Translations under genes and position numbers: made by a program | Notes under the pieces: generated by a model | Databases searched by the model: none | The model's input: only the letters and a program-made list of their open reading frames with translations | Told to the model about the DNA's origin: nothing | Origin: CAZPHI01 sp964586425 | Lineage (GTDB): Bacteria > Bacillota > Clostridia > Lachnospirales > Lachnospiraceae | NCBI GenBank assembly: GCA_964586425.1 | Contig: CAZPHI010000016.1 | Location: forward strand, 1-42,484 | Length of the DNA: 42,484 nucleotides | Direction of reading: 5' to 3' | Part shown: positions 16,979 through 24,786 of the stretch, one piece after another | How the letters are laid out: each line of letters starts with the position of its first letter | Numbering within the stretch: the stretch's first letter is position 1

Positions 16979-18218
16979 CTATATTCCTTTGGAATTCTTC
17001 TCAATCTTCCTCATCACAAACACATATGACACTCCTGTAAACACTGCTGCCGATAACCAGGCTGCTGGATCGCAGAAGCATGCAAGAACATAATTCATGG
17101 TGTTCATTGCAAGGAATGCGAATATCATTCTTGCTACAAGTTCAACGACTCCACCCATCATAGGCAGGAAGCCATACCCACAGCCTTGCATAGCATTTCT
17201 AAAGCAGAAAATTGTGCTTAGTGGTAGATAGAAAAGTACGCTGATAGCCATATATGTTTTTGCATATGTCATAATCTCTGTTATATCTACGTTTGCATCA
17301 AAAAACAACTTCATGAATAGTGGTAGACCTAGGTATGCAATTACACCTGTTGCCACTGAATATACAGCATTTACAAGCAAAGTTATCTTAACGCCTTTCT
17401 TAATTCGGTCAATTTTGCTTGCGCCAAAGTTCTGTCCAGAATATGTCGCCATTGTCTGTCCAAATGAAATTGGTCCCTGCAGAAGTAAGCTTGTGATTTT
17501 GCTTGCCGCAGAATATGCCGCTACCGCTGTTGCCCCGAATAGATTGAAAGCAGCCTGCATAATTACCGTGCCTGAACCTGTTATTCCAAACTGTAGTGCC
17601 ATTGGTACACCAACTGAAAGTTGCCTGCTCAAACAAGCTTTGTCTAGTCTAAACATTCCAATCTCTGGTTGGAGTAAAGGCTCTTTTTTAATTATATAGA
17701 TAAAGCTAAATATCGCTGAGCAAGCTTGTGCAATTACAGTTGCCCATGCTGCACCTGCTACGCCAAGCGGGGTGAATATAATCAATAACAAATCTAGAAT
17801 TATATTAATAACTGATGAAGCCACCAGCATCCTCAAATATTGCTGATGGCGTATTCATCCATCGTAATATGTTCGGCATTAGTATCATGAATATTGCTGT
17901 TAACACAACCGCTACTATTACTGATAAGAGTGCACCATTCGCCACACTTCGTTTTGTTTCTTTTTCATTACCTTCACCGAATCTTTGCGAAGTTAACACT
18001 GTAAATCCTGTGCACAATCCACTAGCCAGTCCAATAATTACAAACATTAATGTTCCCGTTGAACCAACTGCTGCCAACGCATCTTTACCTAGGAAACGTC
18101 CAACAATGATAGTATCAACTGTGTTGTATATCTGCTGAAACAAATTGCCGATAAAAAGTGGAATTGTAAATCTTATAATTATAGACAGCACGCTGCCTTT
18201 TGTCATGTTCTGTTTCAT
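16979..18218 (-). pseudogene. MATE-family multidrug/Na+ antiporter, broken by internal deletion
   Basis: The N-terminal 130 codons (MKQNMTKGSVLSIIIRFTIP, LFQQIYNTVDTIIVGRFLG) and the C-terminal 280 codons (LGVAGAAWATVIAQACSAIF, LSVGVPMALQFGITGSG) are both clear MATE sequence but lie in different frames. At about 17825 the first frame stops shortly after NTPSAIFEDA, and the other resumes at VASSVINIILDLLL. In intact relatives some 35-40 residues lie between these points (the end of one helix, the GIPAT loop and the next helix). The change is therefore a deletion of roughly 110 bases that also shifts the frame. The product would be truncated after about three helices. The gene lies directly upstream of the Wadjet operon; transcripts may continue into it. 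Confidence 0.85.
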
Positions 18219-18263
18219 AAAATCTCCTATGTTTACTAAACTTATAGCTTTGCATAATATGTA

Positions 18264-18803
18264 TTACCGCCATACACCTTTCATATATGCAAATGGCACT
18301 TCCTTAGTTAGCCAAACTCCGTTAACTGATTGATAGAATATATATCCATCCTCAATCATCTTTTTTGCATCTATCTGATACACTACTAATTCGCCGTGCC
18401 TTTTTCCAACATTAACTGCTGTATCATATTCAGCTGACAAGTGAACATACAATCTTGACTTTGGAATTAATCCCTGCTTTTCAATTGATTCTACATACTT
18501 TTTAGCTGTTCCATGCCATAGAATGTCAGGTGGTATTTTTTCTTCTAGCTCAACATCCACCTGCACAGAATGGCCTTGATTTGCACGAATCAACGTCTTA
18601 TCTTCATTAAATGAATATCTCTGCTTCTCATCTTCTGCTACAATTTTCTCTAACATATCCATATCTATAGGTTGTGTTTTTCTTATTCCTTCCATTAATG
18701 CTTCTACATTAGCCCATCCGTGTTCATCAAGAGTAATACCAATCACATCCGGCTTATGCCTAAGAATAAGGCTAAGGTATCTGCTTGTATCTTTTCCACT
18801 CAT
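18264..18803 (-). CDS. kptA: RNA 2'-phosphotransferase (KptA/Tpt1 family)
   Basis: 179 residues, full length. The family motifs are in order: SRYLSLILRHKPDVIGI (catalytic Arg-His), DEHGWANVEALM, RANQGHSV, ILWHGTAKKY and VHLSAEYDTAVNVGKRHG, near the usual Arg residues. Tpt1/KptA moves a 2'-phosphate from RNA to NAD+. In fungi it completes tRNA splicing; in bacteria, which lack that pathway, the natural substrate is unsettled. It starts at an ATG with GAGGTG about 7 bases upstream and lies 11 bases after a MazG-like gene, so the two are probably co-transcribed. The downstream neighbour is the broken MATE gene, then the Wadjet operon. Confidence 0.9.
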   Translation of the reverse strand: MSGKDTSRYLSLILRHKPDVIGITLDEHGWANVEALMEGIRKTQPIDMDMLEKIVAEDEKQRYSFNEDKTLIRANQGHSVQVDVELEEKIPPDILWHGTAKKYVESIEKQGLIPKSRLYVHLSAEYDTAVNVGKRHGELVVYQIDAKKMIEDGYIFYQSVNGVWLTKEVPFAYMKGVWR

Positions 18804-18814
18804 GTCTGTTCACC

Positions 18815-19135
18815 TCACAATTTATCGTACTTCACAGCATTTCCCCTTGCTTTCTCCACCGGATACTTCTTCTCATTCATCGTCATTTTCATATTCACGA
18901 TTTCATCCGCATTAAGTTCTAACTTGTCAAGCAAATGCTGGCAATACACTAACACATCTGCTAACTCTTCCTTCACATGCTGCAAATCATATTCTGTATC
19001 ACTCCATTGGAAGCACTCCAAAAGCTCACTCGCCTCAATAGATATCGAGTTAGCAAGATTACCCGGTGTATGGAACTGATCCCAGTCTCTGTCCTCTTTG
19101 AATTTTCTAATTCTATCTATTGTTGTCTTTTCCAT
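18815..19135 (-). CDS. MazG-like nucleotide pyrophosphohydrolase
   Basis: 106 residues, chosen to start at the ATG at 19135 with GAGG about 6 bases upstream; an upstream ATG at 19156 has no site. The all-alpha NTP-pyrophosphatase motifs are visible: EASELLECFQWSD (metal-binding E-x-x-E) and EELADVLVYCQHLLDKL (E-x-x-D). This resembles the short RS21-C6/dCTPase type, not full MazG. Such enzymes hydrolyse nucleoside triphosphates, often modified or deoxy, to monophosphate and pyrophosphate. A sigma-A-like promoter (TTGTCG, 17 bases, TATAAT) lies 40-70 bases upstream. It is the first gene of a pair with kptA. Confidence 0.85.
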   Translation of the reverse strand: MEKTTIDRIRKFKEDRDWDQFHTPGNLANSISIEASELLECFQWSDTEYDLQHVKEELADVLVYCQHLLDKLELNADEIVNMKMTMNEKKYPVEKARGNAVKYDKL

Positions 19136-19174
19136 ATTGAACCTCAATTCCTTCATAAATTCACATTAACTTAT

Positions 19175-19203
19175 ATTATACCCCAGAATGCATTATACGA
19201 CAA
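19175..19203 (-). promoter_or_regulatory. Sigma-A-like promoter of the MazG-like/kptA pair
   Basis: On the minus strand TTGTCG (19203-19198), 17 bases, TATAAT (19180-19175), 40 bases before the ATG at 19135. A second TATAAT occurs inside the spacer. The rest of the 19157-19321 interval shows only a weak GCCG...CGGC inverted pair. Confidence 0.6.
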
Positions 19204-19321
19204 TATTCCATATCGATAGTATTGCAAATATTTGAGCATGCACAAAAGCCGCAACCAATTCCACCATATAATAAACAGTGAATCGATTTCGGCCTTTGAA
19301 CATAATATATTAATTCAGTTT

Positions 19322-19777
19322 TTATCCAATCATAGCAATATATTCATTTCCCATAACCTCTGTTACCTCTGACAACACAAAACGTTCAGCCTTCTTAAGC
19401 CAGATATAATCACCAATTGCTATGTAATCCTGCTCTTTCTTTCTAGAATATAACTTAATCAACTTAATTATCTTCTCAAAATCGCCAGCAAGAATCGCCT
19501 GTTTCTGAATATGCGCACGTTTCTGAACATTCTGTTTTAAGAATATCTTCTCTTCTGGCTCAGTATCTAGAAGAATTTCTATCTCCTCTTTAGACTTTAA
19601 TTTTCTGAGAGAATGCTTCTTATCAGCGACAGACACATATACGACAATATGTTCATCCTGTATTGACTGAATTTTATAATAATCTTTTCGTTCGTTATTG
19701 ATATCCATTACTACGATATCCTCAATTACGCATACACCTTCTGGACTATGTACTACCTTTTCACCTATTGAAAACAT
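19322..19777 (-). CDS. CarD-family transcription regulator
   Basis: 151 residues. The start at 19777 is decided by a strong CTAGGAGG site 5 bases upstream; a longer frame from 19840 lacks one. The N-terminal 55 residues are a CarD/CdnL/TRCF RNA-polymerase-interacting domain (MFSIGEKVVHSPEGVCVIED, DYYKIQSIQDEHIVVYVSVA). The C-terminal part is helical (KRAHIQKQAILAGDFEKIIK, LKKAERFVLSEVTEVMG). CarD proteins bind the RNA polymerase beta subunit and stabilise the open complex at selected promoters. The gene stands alone, between a broken aldo/keto reductase gene and the MazG-like gene. Three TAAA-A/T-TA elements at about 10-base spacing (19862-19889) lie upstream. Confidence 0.85.
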   Translation of the reverse strand: MFSIGEKVVHSPEGVCVIEDIVVMDINNERKDYYKIQSIQDEHIVVYVSVADKKHSLRKLKSKEEIEILLDTEPEEKIFLKQNVQKRAHIQKQAILAGDFEKIIKLIKLYSRKKEQDYIAIGDYIWLKKAERFVLSEVTEVMGNEYIAMIG

Positions 19778-19910
19778 TGCTCCTCCTAGATATACAGTAT
19801 TTTGTTCAAACAACTTGATTATATCTTCTACCACAAACATCTGCTATCAATACAGTGTAAATATATGTAAAATATGCGTAAATTATACAACTACATTATC
19901 TTAACAATAA

Positions 19911-21029
19911 TTATTTCTCCAGTGCTTCAGCACATCTTGCAAGTTCATCTGTGATTGGTAAATGCTGTGGACATGCCCTTTCGCATTGTTTGCAGCCGAT
20001 ACAATCAGATGCCATATGCCCGGTTGTTGCTATAGATGCATAATCTTCCTTTGCAGCATCAAGCTGTCCATTACCAAGATTCTTATTCATTGCTTTGAAT
20101 ATCTCTGGAATTGCGATTTGCTTAGGGCAGCCTTCAGTGCAATAATGACAGGCTGTACATGGAATTGTTGCAGCTCTTCCAAGGATTCGCTGTGCTTCCC
20201 ATATAATCTTTTGTTCCTCTTCATTAAGAGGGACAAAATTCTTCATATACGAAAGATTGTCCTGCATCTGCTTCGTATTAGACATACCTGACAGCACCGT
20301 AATAATACCATCCAATGAAGCCACAAAACGAATAGCCCATGAGGCATATGACATATCTGGATGATACTGTTTGAATAAATTCTTAACTGCCTGAGGTGGA
20401 TTAGCAAGATTGCCACCCTTAACTGGCTCCATAACAACAATTGATTTGTTGTGTTTTCTTGCGACCTCATAATTTGCCCTTGATGTAACTGACTTATTCT
20501 CCCAGTCAGCATAATTAATCTGAAGCTGAACAAAATCTACCTCTGGATGAAGTGTAAGTAATTTATCAAGAAGTTCTGGACCTGCGTGGAATGAAAATCC
20601 AAAGTGCTTAATAAGTCCAGCTTCCTTCTGTTCCTTTACAAAGTCCCAGATGTGATATTTGTCATATTTGGTGTAATTATTATCCATCAATGCATGAAGC
20701 AGCTAATAATCAAAATATCCGGCACCAGTACGCTCTAGGCTAGTGTAGAACTGCTTCTTGGTAGCATTCTCATTAGGAGCCATTAAAAATGCGTTTAATT
20801 TGGTGGCAAGAGTGTAGGATTCTCTTGGGTATCTGTCAACTAACGCCTTTTTAATAGTTGCTTCTGAGCCTAAATATACAAAAGCAGTATCAAAATAAGT
20901 AAATCCTGCTTCCATAAACATATCTACCATCTTCTTGACCTGTTCCACATCCGTTCTTAAGGCCTTGCGTGGCAGTCTTATCAATCCAAATCCAAGTTTT
21001 GGGGTTTCTTTTCCAAAATAATCTGACAT
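19911..21029 (-). pseudogene. Aldo/keto reductase with ferredoxin-like domain, interrupted by an in-frame amber codon
   Basis: If the TAG at 20703-20705 is ignored, the frame gives about 372 residues, the usual length. The N-terminal TIM-barrel part has GFGLIRLP and YFDTAFVYLGSE (Asp and the catalytic Tyr five residues on), plus the Lys in TLATKL. The TAG falls in YFDY-stop-LLHAL, one codon before the two Leu that precede the catalytic His. Relatives read Tyr there, so one base change of a TAT or TAC codon explains it. After the stop come GFSFHAGPELLDKLL, MEPVKGGNLAN and two 4Fe-4S motifs (CTACHYCTEGC, CIGCKQCERAC). There is no other frame damage. The start has AAAGGAG before ATG. It is either a recent pseudogene or a sequence error. 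Confidence 0.85.
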
Positions 21030-21055
21030 AATATAAGCTCCTTTTATTAATATGT

Positions 21056-22540
21056 TTATTCTATATCCATTAGTTTTACTGGTTCAATATTATAATCACC
21101 AATTCTGTCTATTGTGATAAGAGTCGCTCCTCTTTGCTCTGTATCCTGCGCAATTCCAGGCATTACAAGATAATCAATGCTATAACCATACGTCAAACGG
21201 ATACCTTTGTATTCAAGTGACTGATTATTGTAATGGTCATGTCCACAAAACATAGCTTTTGTACTTCCAAGTTCTACAGCTGTTTCAAATAATTTACTCT
21301 TATATTTTGAACAACAGATTTTATCGATCATCTTTTCGCCAAGAATTCCATAATAATATCTTACTTCATTACTTCCGACTTCGTATAGATCATTAGCTTC
21401 CTTGTATTCCTGCAATGGTATATGAAAGAATACTAATGATGGAATAGTATATCCTTCACTTTTTGAAAGATTCAAAATATTCTTCTTATACCATTCCACC
21501 TGATCATCATGAATATAATCATACTCATTAATAGTTCCTGCATCAGCTATATAATCATTAGAATCTATTAAAAAAAGTGCCTGTTTTAATGAGCCGTTTG
21601 TATTTCTTATCTCAATCATCTGATTACTTCTTCCATATATATCCGGCTGCACATATGGATACAGTAGATTACCTGAACTCTTGAAAGATAATGATTTCAT
21701 AAGCGCATCAAACTCACTGACATCTAGTGTTGCCATACTTTCAGTGTCATGATTTCCATAAGTAAATGCCCATGGAATTCCTGTATTTCTCATAAAATTT
21801 GCGAACTGCATAATTGGAGCATTATTATTAAGTGAAAATGACATAATTCCCATTGGAAATACCAAATCACCTGTTACTACAACAAAATCAGGCTTGGTAT
21901 AGTTAATCAGTTTATAACATGCCTCCAAGGCCTTGACATCCTTTGATACAGACATAATACTTCCTCCAAGATGTATGTCTGTGAGCTGTAGTATCTTGAA
22001 ATCATCCTTCTCTGTTGTAATTGTATAGACACCATTATCTTCATTGTATGTAATCTCATCTTTCAATTCGAGTACATTAGAAACAGTGTTAATATATGGC
22101 TGTGTAAGAAACAAATTCATAGACATAACATTATATACAAGAATAATTAAAGCCATGATTGAAACACCAATGATTTTCTTAATGTTAATATTAATATTCT
22201 TATGTACCAGCTTTTCTCTGATTGTAAAATTGCTAATTAGGCATCCAATAAAATATACTACCTCTGCAACAATTATGCAGCTGCCTAATTTGTTAATTCT
22301 ATTTCTCAATATTAGTAGCACAAACAAAATTACACCAAAATATAACGTTGAATGCAATATTTGCTTCATCTGTTGTTTTCTATATAAAGCACTCCTTTCA
22401 TCAGTAAAGAATACATCTGTCATATGCTTTCCGAACATATTTTTAAAGAAGAGGAACACCATAATTTCCATTACAAAGCTCATATAGACAATTTGCTGTA
22501 GCACATCTCTTAACTCATACTTAATTCTTAAGAAAGTCAC
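21056..22540 (-). CDS. Membrane-anchored calcineurin-like metallophosphoesterase
   Basis: 494 codons from a GTG. Residues 1-160 carry four predicted membrane segments (for example STLYFGVILFVLLIL, IIVAEVVYFIGCLI, IIGVSIMALIILVY). From about 180 the phosphoesterase motifs appear in order: LQLTDIHLGG, VVVTGDLVFP, TYGNHDTES, VFFHIPLQEY and FCGHDHYNN, all metal ligands present. The active domain should face outside the cell; the substrate is unknown. The start is weak: GTG at 22540 has no ribosome site, the next candidates (an ATG near MSFVMEIM) are no better, and the eda terminator lies only 50 bases upstream. The 5' end may be truncated. It ends 27 bases before the aldo/keto reductase gene. Confidence 0.8.
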   Translation of the reverse strand: MTFLRIKYELRDVLQQIVYMSFVMEIMVFLFFKNMFGKHMTDVFFTDERSALYRKQQMKQILHSTLYFGVILFVLLILRNRINKLGSCIIVAEVVYFIGCLISNFTIREKLVHKNININIKKIIGVSIMALIILVYNVMSMNLFLTQPYINTVSNVLELKDEITYNEDNGVYTITTEKDDFKILQLTDIHLGGSIMSVSKDVKALEACYKLINYTKPDFVVVTGDLVFPMGIMSFSLNNNAPIMQFANFMRNTGIPWAFTYGNHDTESMATLDVSEFDALMKSLSFKSSGNLLYPYVQPDIYGRSNQMIEIRNTNGSLKQALFLIDSNDYIADAGTINEYDYIHDDQVEWYKKNILNLSKSEGYTIPSLVFFHIPLQEYKEANDLYEVGSNEVRYYYGILGEKMIDKICCSKYKSKLFETAVELGSTKAMFCGHDHYNNQSLEYKGIRLTYGYSIDYLVMPGIAQDTEQRGATLITIDRIGDYNIEPVKLMDIE

Positions 22541-22591
22541 GGGAAAAAATGTGTCATTTTTGCACTTTTACTGTTTTTTTTCGAAAAGAAT

Positions 22592-22624
22592 AAAAAACAG
22601 AGCCTTTCAGCTAGAAAGACTCTG
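22592..22624 (-). terminator. Intrinsic terminator of eda
   Basis: On the minus strand CAGAG-T-CTTTC, loop TAGCT, GAAAG-G-CTCTG makes an 11-bp stem with one G-T pair, followed by six T residues. It begins 24 bases after the eda stop codon. Confidence 0.92.
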
Positions 22625-22647
22625 TCTATTACAACAAATAATTATAA

Positions 22648-23289
22648 TTATTTGTTACGGATTTCTTTTACTAAGCTAACTGCTTCAGCTGTCATCTCTT
22701 TGATCTTATCAAATTCTCCAGCTTTAATCATATCGCCTTTAACCATCCAGCTACCACCACAACAGAAAATCTTATCACATGAAAGGTAATCTGTAATGTT
22801 CTTAGCGTTGATACCACCTGTTGGCATAATTCTTACTGATGTATAAGCTGCACACATAGCTTTGATCATAGCAAGTCCACCTGCTGCTTCAGCTGGGAAG
22901 AATTTAGCTCTTGTTAAACCACGTTTAACAACCTGTGCTAATTCAGATGGTGTTACGATACCTGGGCAAACTTCGATGTTCTTAGAAATACAATAATCAA
23001 CGATTTCTGGATCAAAACCAGGACTAACGATGATTGAAGCACCAGCTGCTACTGCACGATCAACCTGCTCTGTTGTAAGAACTGTACCTGCTGCGATACA
23101 CATATCTGGATATGCTTCATGCATTACGCGGATAGATTCTTCAGCTGCTGCTGTTCTGAATGTTACCTCTGCACATGGAAGACCACCTTCAACTAATGCT
23201 TTTGCTAATGGAAGAGCATCCTTAACGTCGTTTAATACTACTACTGGAATAACACCTAATTCTTCAAATTTGTCTGCTACTGTACTCAT
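22648..23289 (-). CDS. eda: KDPG/KHG aldolase (2-dehydro-3-deoxy-6-phosphogluconate aldolase)
   Basis: 213 residues, full length. It cleaves 2-keto-3-deoxy-6-phosphogluconate into pyruvate and glyceraldehyde 3-phosphate, the last step of Entner-Doudoroff and of uronate/pectin breakdown. A TIM barrel is visible, with Glu41 and Arg45 (CAEVTFRTAAAE) and the Schiff-base Lys129 in TRAKFFPAE. PTGGIN is the phosphate site. The gene stands alone: a good promoter lies upstream, AAAAAGGAG precedes the ATG, and a strong terminator follows. Its codon use (many GCA, GCT, GGT) looks like that of a well-expressed gene. This suggests uronic acid use is a main route here, in line with a pectin-degrading lifestyle; that last point is inference. 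Confidence 0.95.
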   Translation of the reverse strand: MSTVADKFEELGVIPVVVLNDVKDALPLAKALVEGGLPCAEVTFRTAAAEESIRVMHEAYPDMCIAAGTVLTTEQVDRAVAAGASIIVSPGFDPEIVDYCISKNIEVCPGIVTPSELAQVVKRGLTRAKFFPAEAAGGLAMIKAMCAAYTSVRIMPTGGINAKNITDYLSCDKIFCCGGSWMVKGDMIKAGEFDKIKEMTAEAVSLVKEIRNK

Positions 23290-23378
23290 TTTTTTCTCCT
23301 TTTTGTTTCAACTTTAATTTTATAACTTTGCAATGAATTCTATTTTATCCATTGTATTCATTTAAAGCTACTAATATA

Positions 23379-23406
23379 ACTATATAATTATTAAAAAATA
23401 TGTCAA
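23379..23406 (-). promoter_or_regulatory. Sigma-A promoter of eda
   Basis: On the minus strand a perfect TTGACA (23406-23401), 16 bases, TATAGT (23384-23379). It lies 90 bases before the eda ATG, giving a leader of about 80 bases without an obvious structure. Confidence 0.75.
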
Positions 23407-23460
23407 GTAATTTCTGTTATTTTTTTGCATACAAAAGTCAAAAATCATCAATATTATATA

Positions 23461-23898
23461 CTATTTGATATACATTTCTTTATAATCCATAAATTCAAAA
23501 CCATTTCTCTTATATAGCGCAACTGCTGCTATATTTTCTTCTTCGACTTCTAATCTAAAAATCGCATTAGGAAACATCTTTTTGATATATTCAAAAAACA
23601 TATTACCAATTCCACATCTTCTATATTCAGGTGAAATATACAAATCCTCAATCCAAATACACTGTTTCCCGAATTCTGTTGAAAAGCTCTTAGCAATCAT
23701 TGCATATCCTTGAATGCATTCCTTCTCCTCATCCTCAAAGACAAAGCCTTCAACATACGGTGAATCACCCACACAATTATTAATATCTGACATATATATA
23801 TCATCTGAACCATTACTTATTACTGCTGGTGAATTATAGAATACACGCATCATTTCACGCACTGTCTCTGCGTCTCTTAACAACATTTTTCTTATCAT
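23461..23898 (-). CDS. GNAT-family N-acetyltransferase
   Basis: 145 residues, a single GNAT domain. It opens with MIRKMLLRDAETVREMM. The central strand is GYAMIAKSFSTEFGKQCIWIEDLYISPEYR, followed by the acetyl-CoA pyrophosphate loop RRCGIGNMFFEYI (R-x-x-G-x-G/A). The C-terminal part is RLEVEEENIAAVALYKRNGFEF, where Asn and Tyr complete the site. It transfers acetyl from acetyl-CoA to an amine; the acceptor cannot be predicted. It follows the esterase gene by 24 bases on the same strand and may share its transcript. The promoter of eda lies just beyond its end. Confidence 0.9.
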   Translation of the reverse strand: MIRKMLLRDAETVREMMRVFYNSPAVISNGSDDIYMSDINNCVGDSPYVEGFVFEDEEKECIQGYAMIAKSFSTEFGKQCIWIEDLYISPEYRRCGIGNMFFEYIKKMFPNAIFRLEVEEENIAAVALYKRNGFEFMDYKEMYIK

Positions 23899-23922
23899 CT
23901 CTATTACACCTTATCGAATTAT

Positions 23923-24786
23923 TTATTTGTTTGGAAAAATTCTTCTTGCAAAATTATATAATGAATGTGCCCATGTCTCATAGGTATGATCACCACCATC
24001 TAACATATAATACTGATGTTCAATGCCCTTCTGAGTCATGACTTGATCATAATATTGCGTGCATGGTATGTCCCATGGATCTAGAGAGCCTACAGTAAGA
24101 AGAATATAGTGTGGTGCTGTTTCTTCATTATCTATTATAAAATCTTCAAGAATAGGGACATTCCAATATGAACCCTTATAAAATTCTGTAGGTATTACTC
24201 CAGGGCATGGTGCAAGTGAACCAATATAGCCTATCTTATCTTGCATCAAGAACCCTATTGCTAGCGCCTCTGTACCCCCTTGCGACATTCCTATTATCGC
24301 AGTGTTGTCGCGACCTTTTTTCACCGAATAATTAGCTTCAATATAAGGCATTAAATCTTTCTCAAGGTCATCTGCAAATCTGTCATATGATGCTCGCTGT
24401 TCACACCCAGTACATTCGCCTTTGAATAATCCAAACCCGTGAAGTGCATATATTACAGGATATTGCTCACTAGTCGAATATCCTGCAGGAAGAATTATTG
24501 TGAATTCTTTCTTAGCATCAATTGCTGATGAATAGTAGAATAATCCTTCCTGATATGTACCATATTCCACATCATCTCTAACTCTATCAAATCCATCAGG
24601 TACAGCAAAATCATTATCTTTATAACAATCAATACTTGGCGTAATGATAGCATCTGCTGTTATTTCTGTTTCCAATGTATTATATGTATTATTTACTGCA
24701 TTACCACAAGCAGTTATATTAGTGCATATTATACCTGTAAGCAATGCACACATATATTTCTTTACTTTATTATTCAACCTTAACAT
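23923..24786 (-). CDS. Lipoprotein esterase of the PF00756 (esterase D / feruloyl esterase-like) family
   Basis: About 287 residues from the ATG at 24786, which makes a signal sequence with VKKYMCALLTGIICTNITAC; the lipobox Cys is residue 27. The start is not fully fixed: no strong ribosome site is present, and an ATG 11 codons later would still keep the hydrophobic core. The alpha/beta-hydrolase domain shows ILPAGYSTSEQYPVIYALHG, nucleophile Ser in IIGMSQGGTEAL, Asp in VGSLDPWDIP and His in DGGDHTYETWAHSLYNF. It resembles CE1-type acetylxylan or feruloyl esterases, which would fit a plant-polysaccharide user. The 5' end overlaps the preceding sensor-kinase pseudogene by 17 bases. Confidence 0.82.
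   Translation of the reverse strand: MLRLNNKVKKYMCALLTGIICTNITACGNAVNNTYNTLETEITADAIITPSIDCYKDNDFAVPDGFDRVRDDVEYGTYQEGLFYYSSAIDAKKEFTIILPAGYSTSEQYPVIYALHGFGLFKGECTGCEQRASYDRFADDLEKDLMPYIEANYSVKKGRDNTAIIGMSQGGTEALAIGFLMQDKIGYIGSLAPCPGVIPTEFYKGSYWNVPILEDFIIDNEETAPHYILLTVGSLDPWDIPCTQYYDQVMTQKGIEHQYYMLDGGDHTYETWAHSLYNFARRIFPNK

Noticed and set aside
20703..20705. TAG as a recoded pyrrolysine or selenocysteine codon
   Set aside because: Relatives have Tyr here, TAG is not the selenocysteine codon, the family does not use pyrrolysine, and no insertion structure is visible; a point change is simpler.
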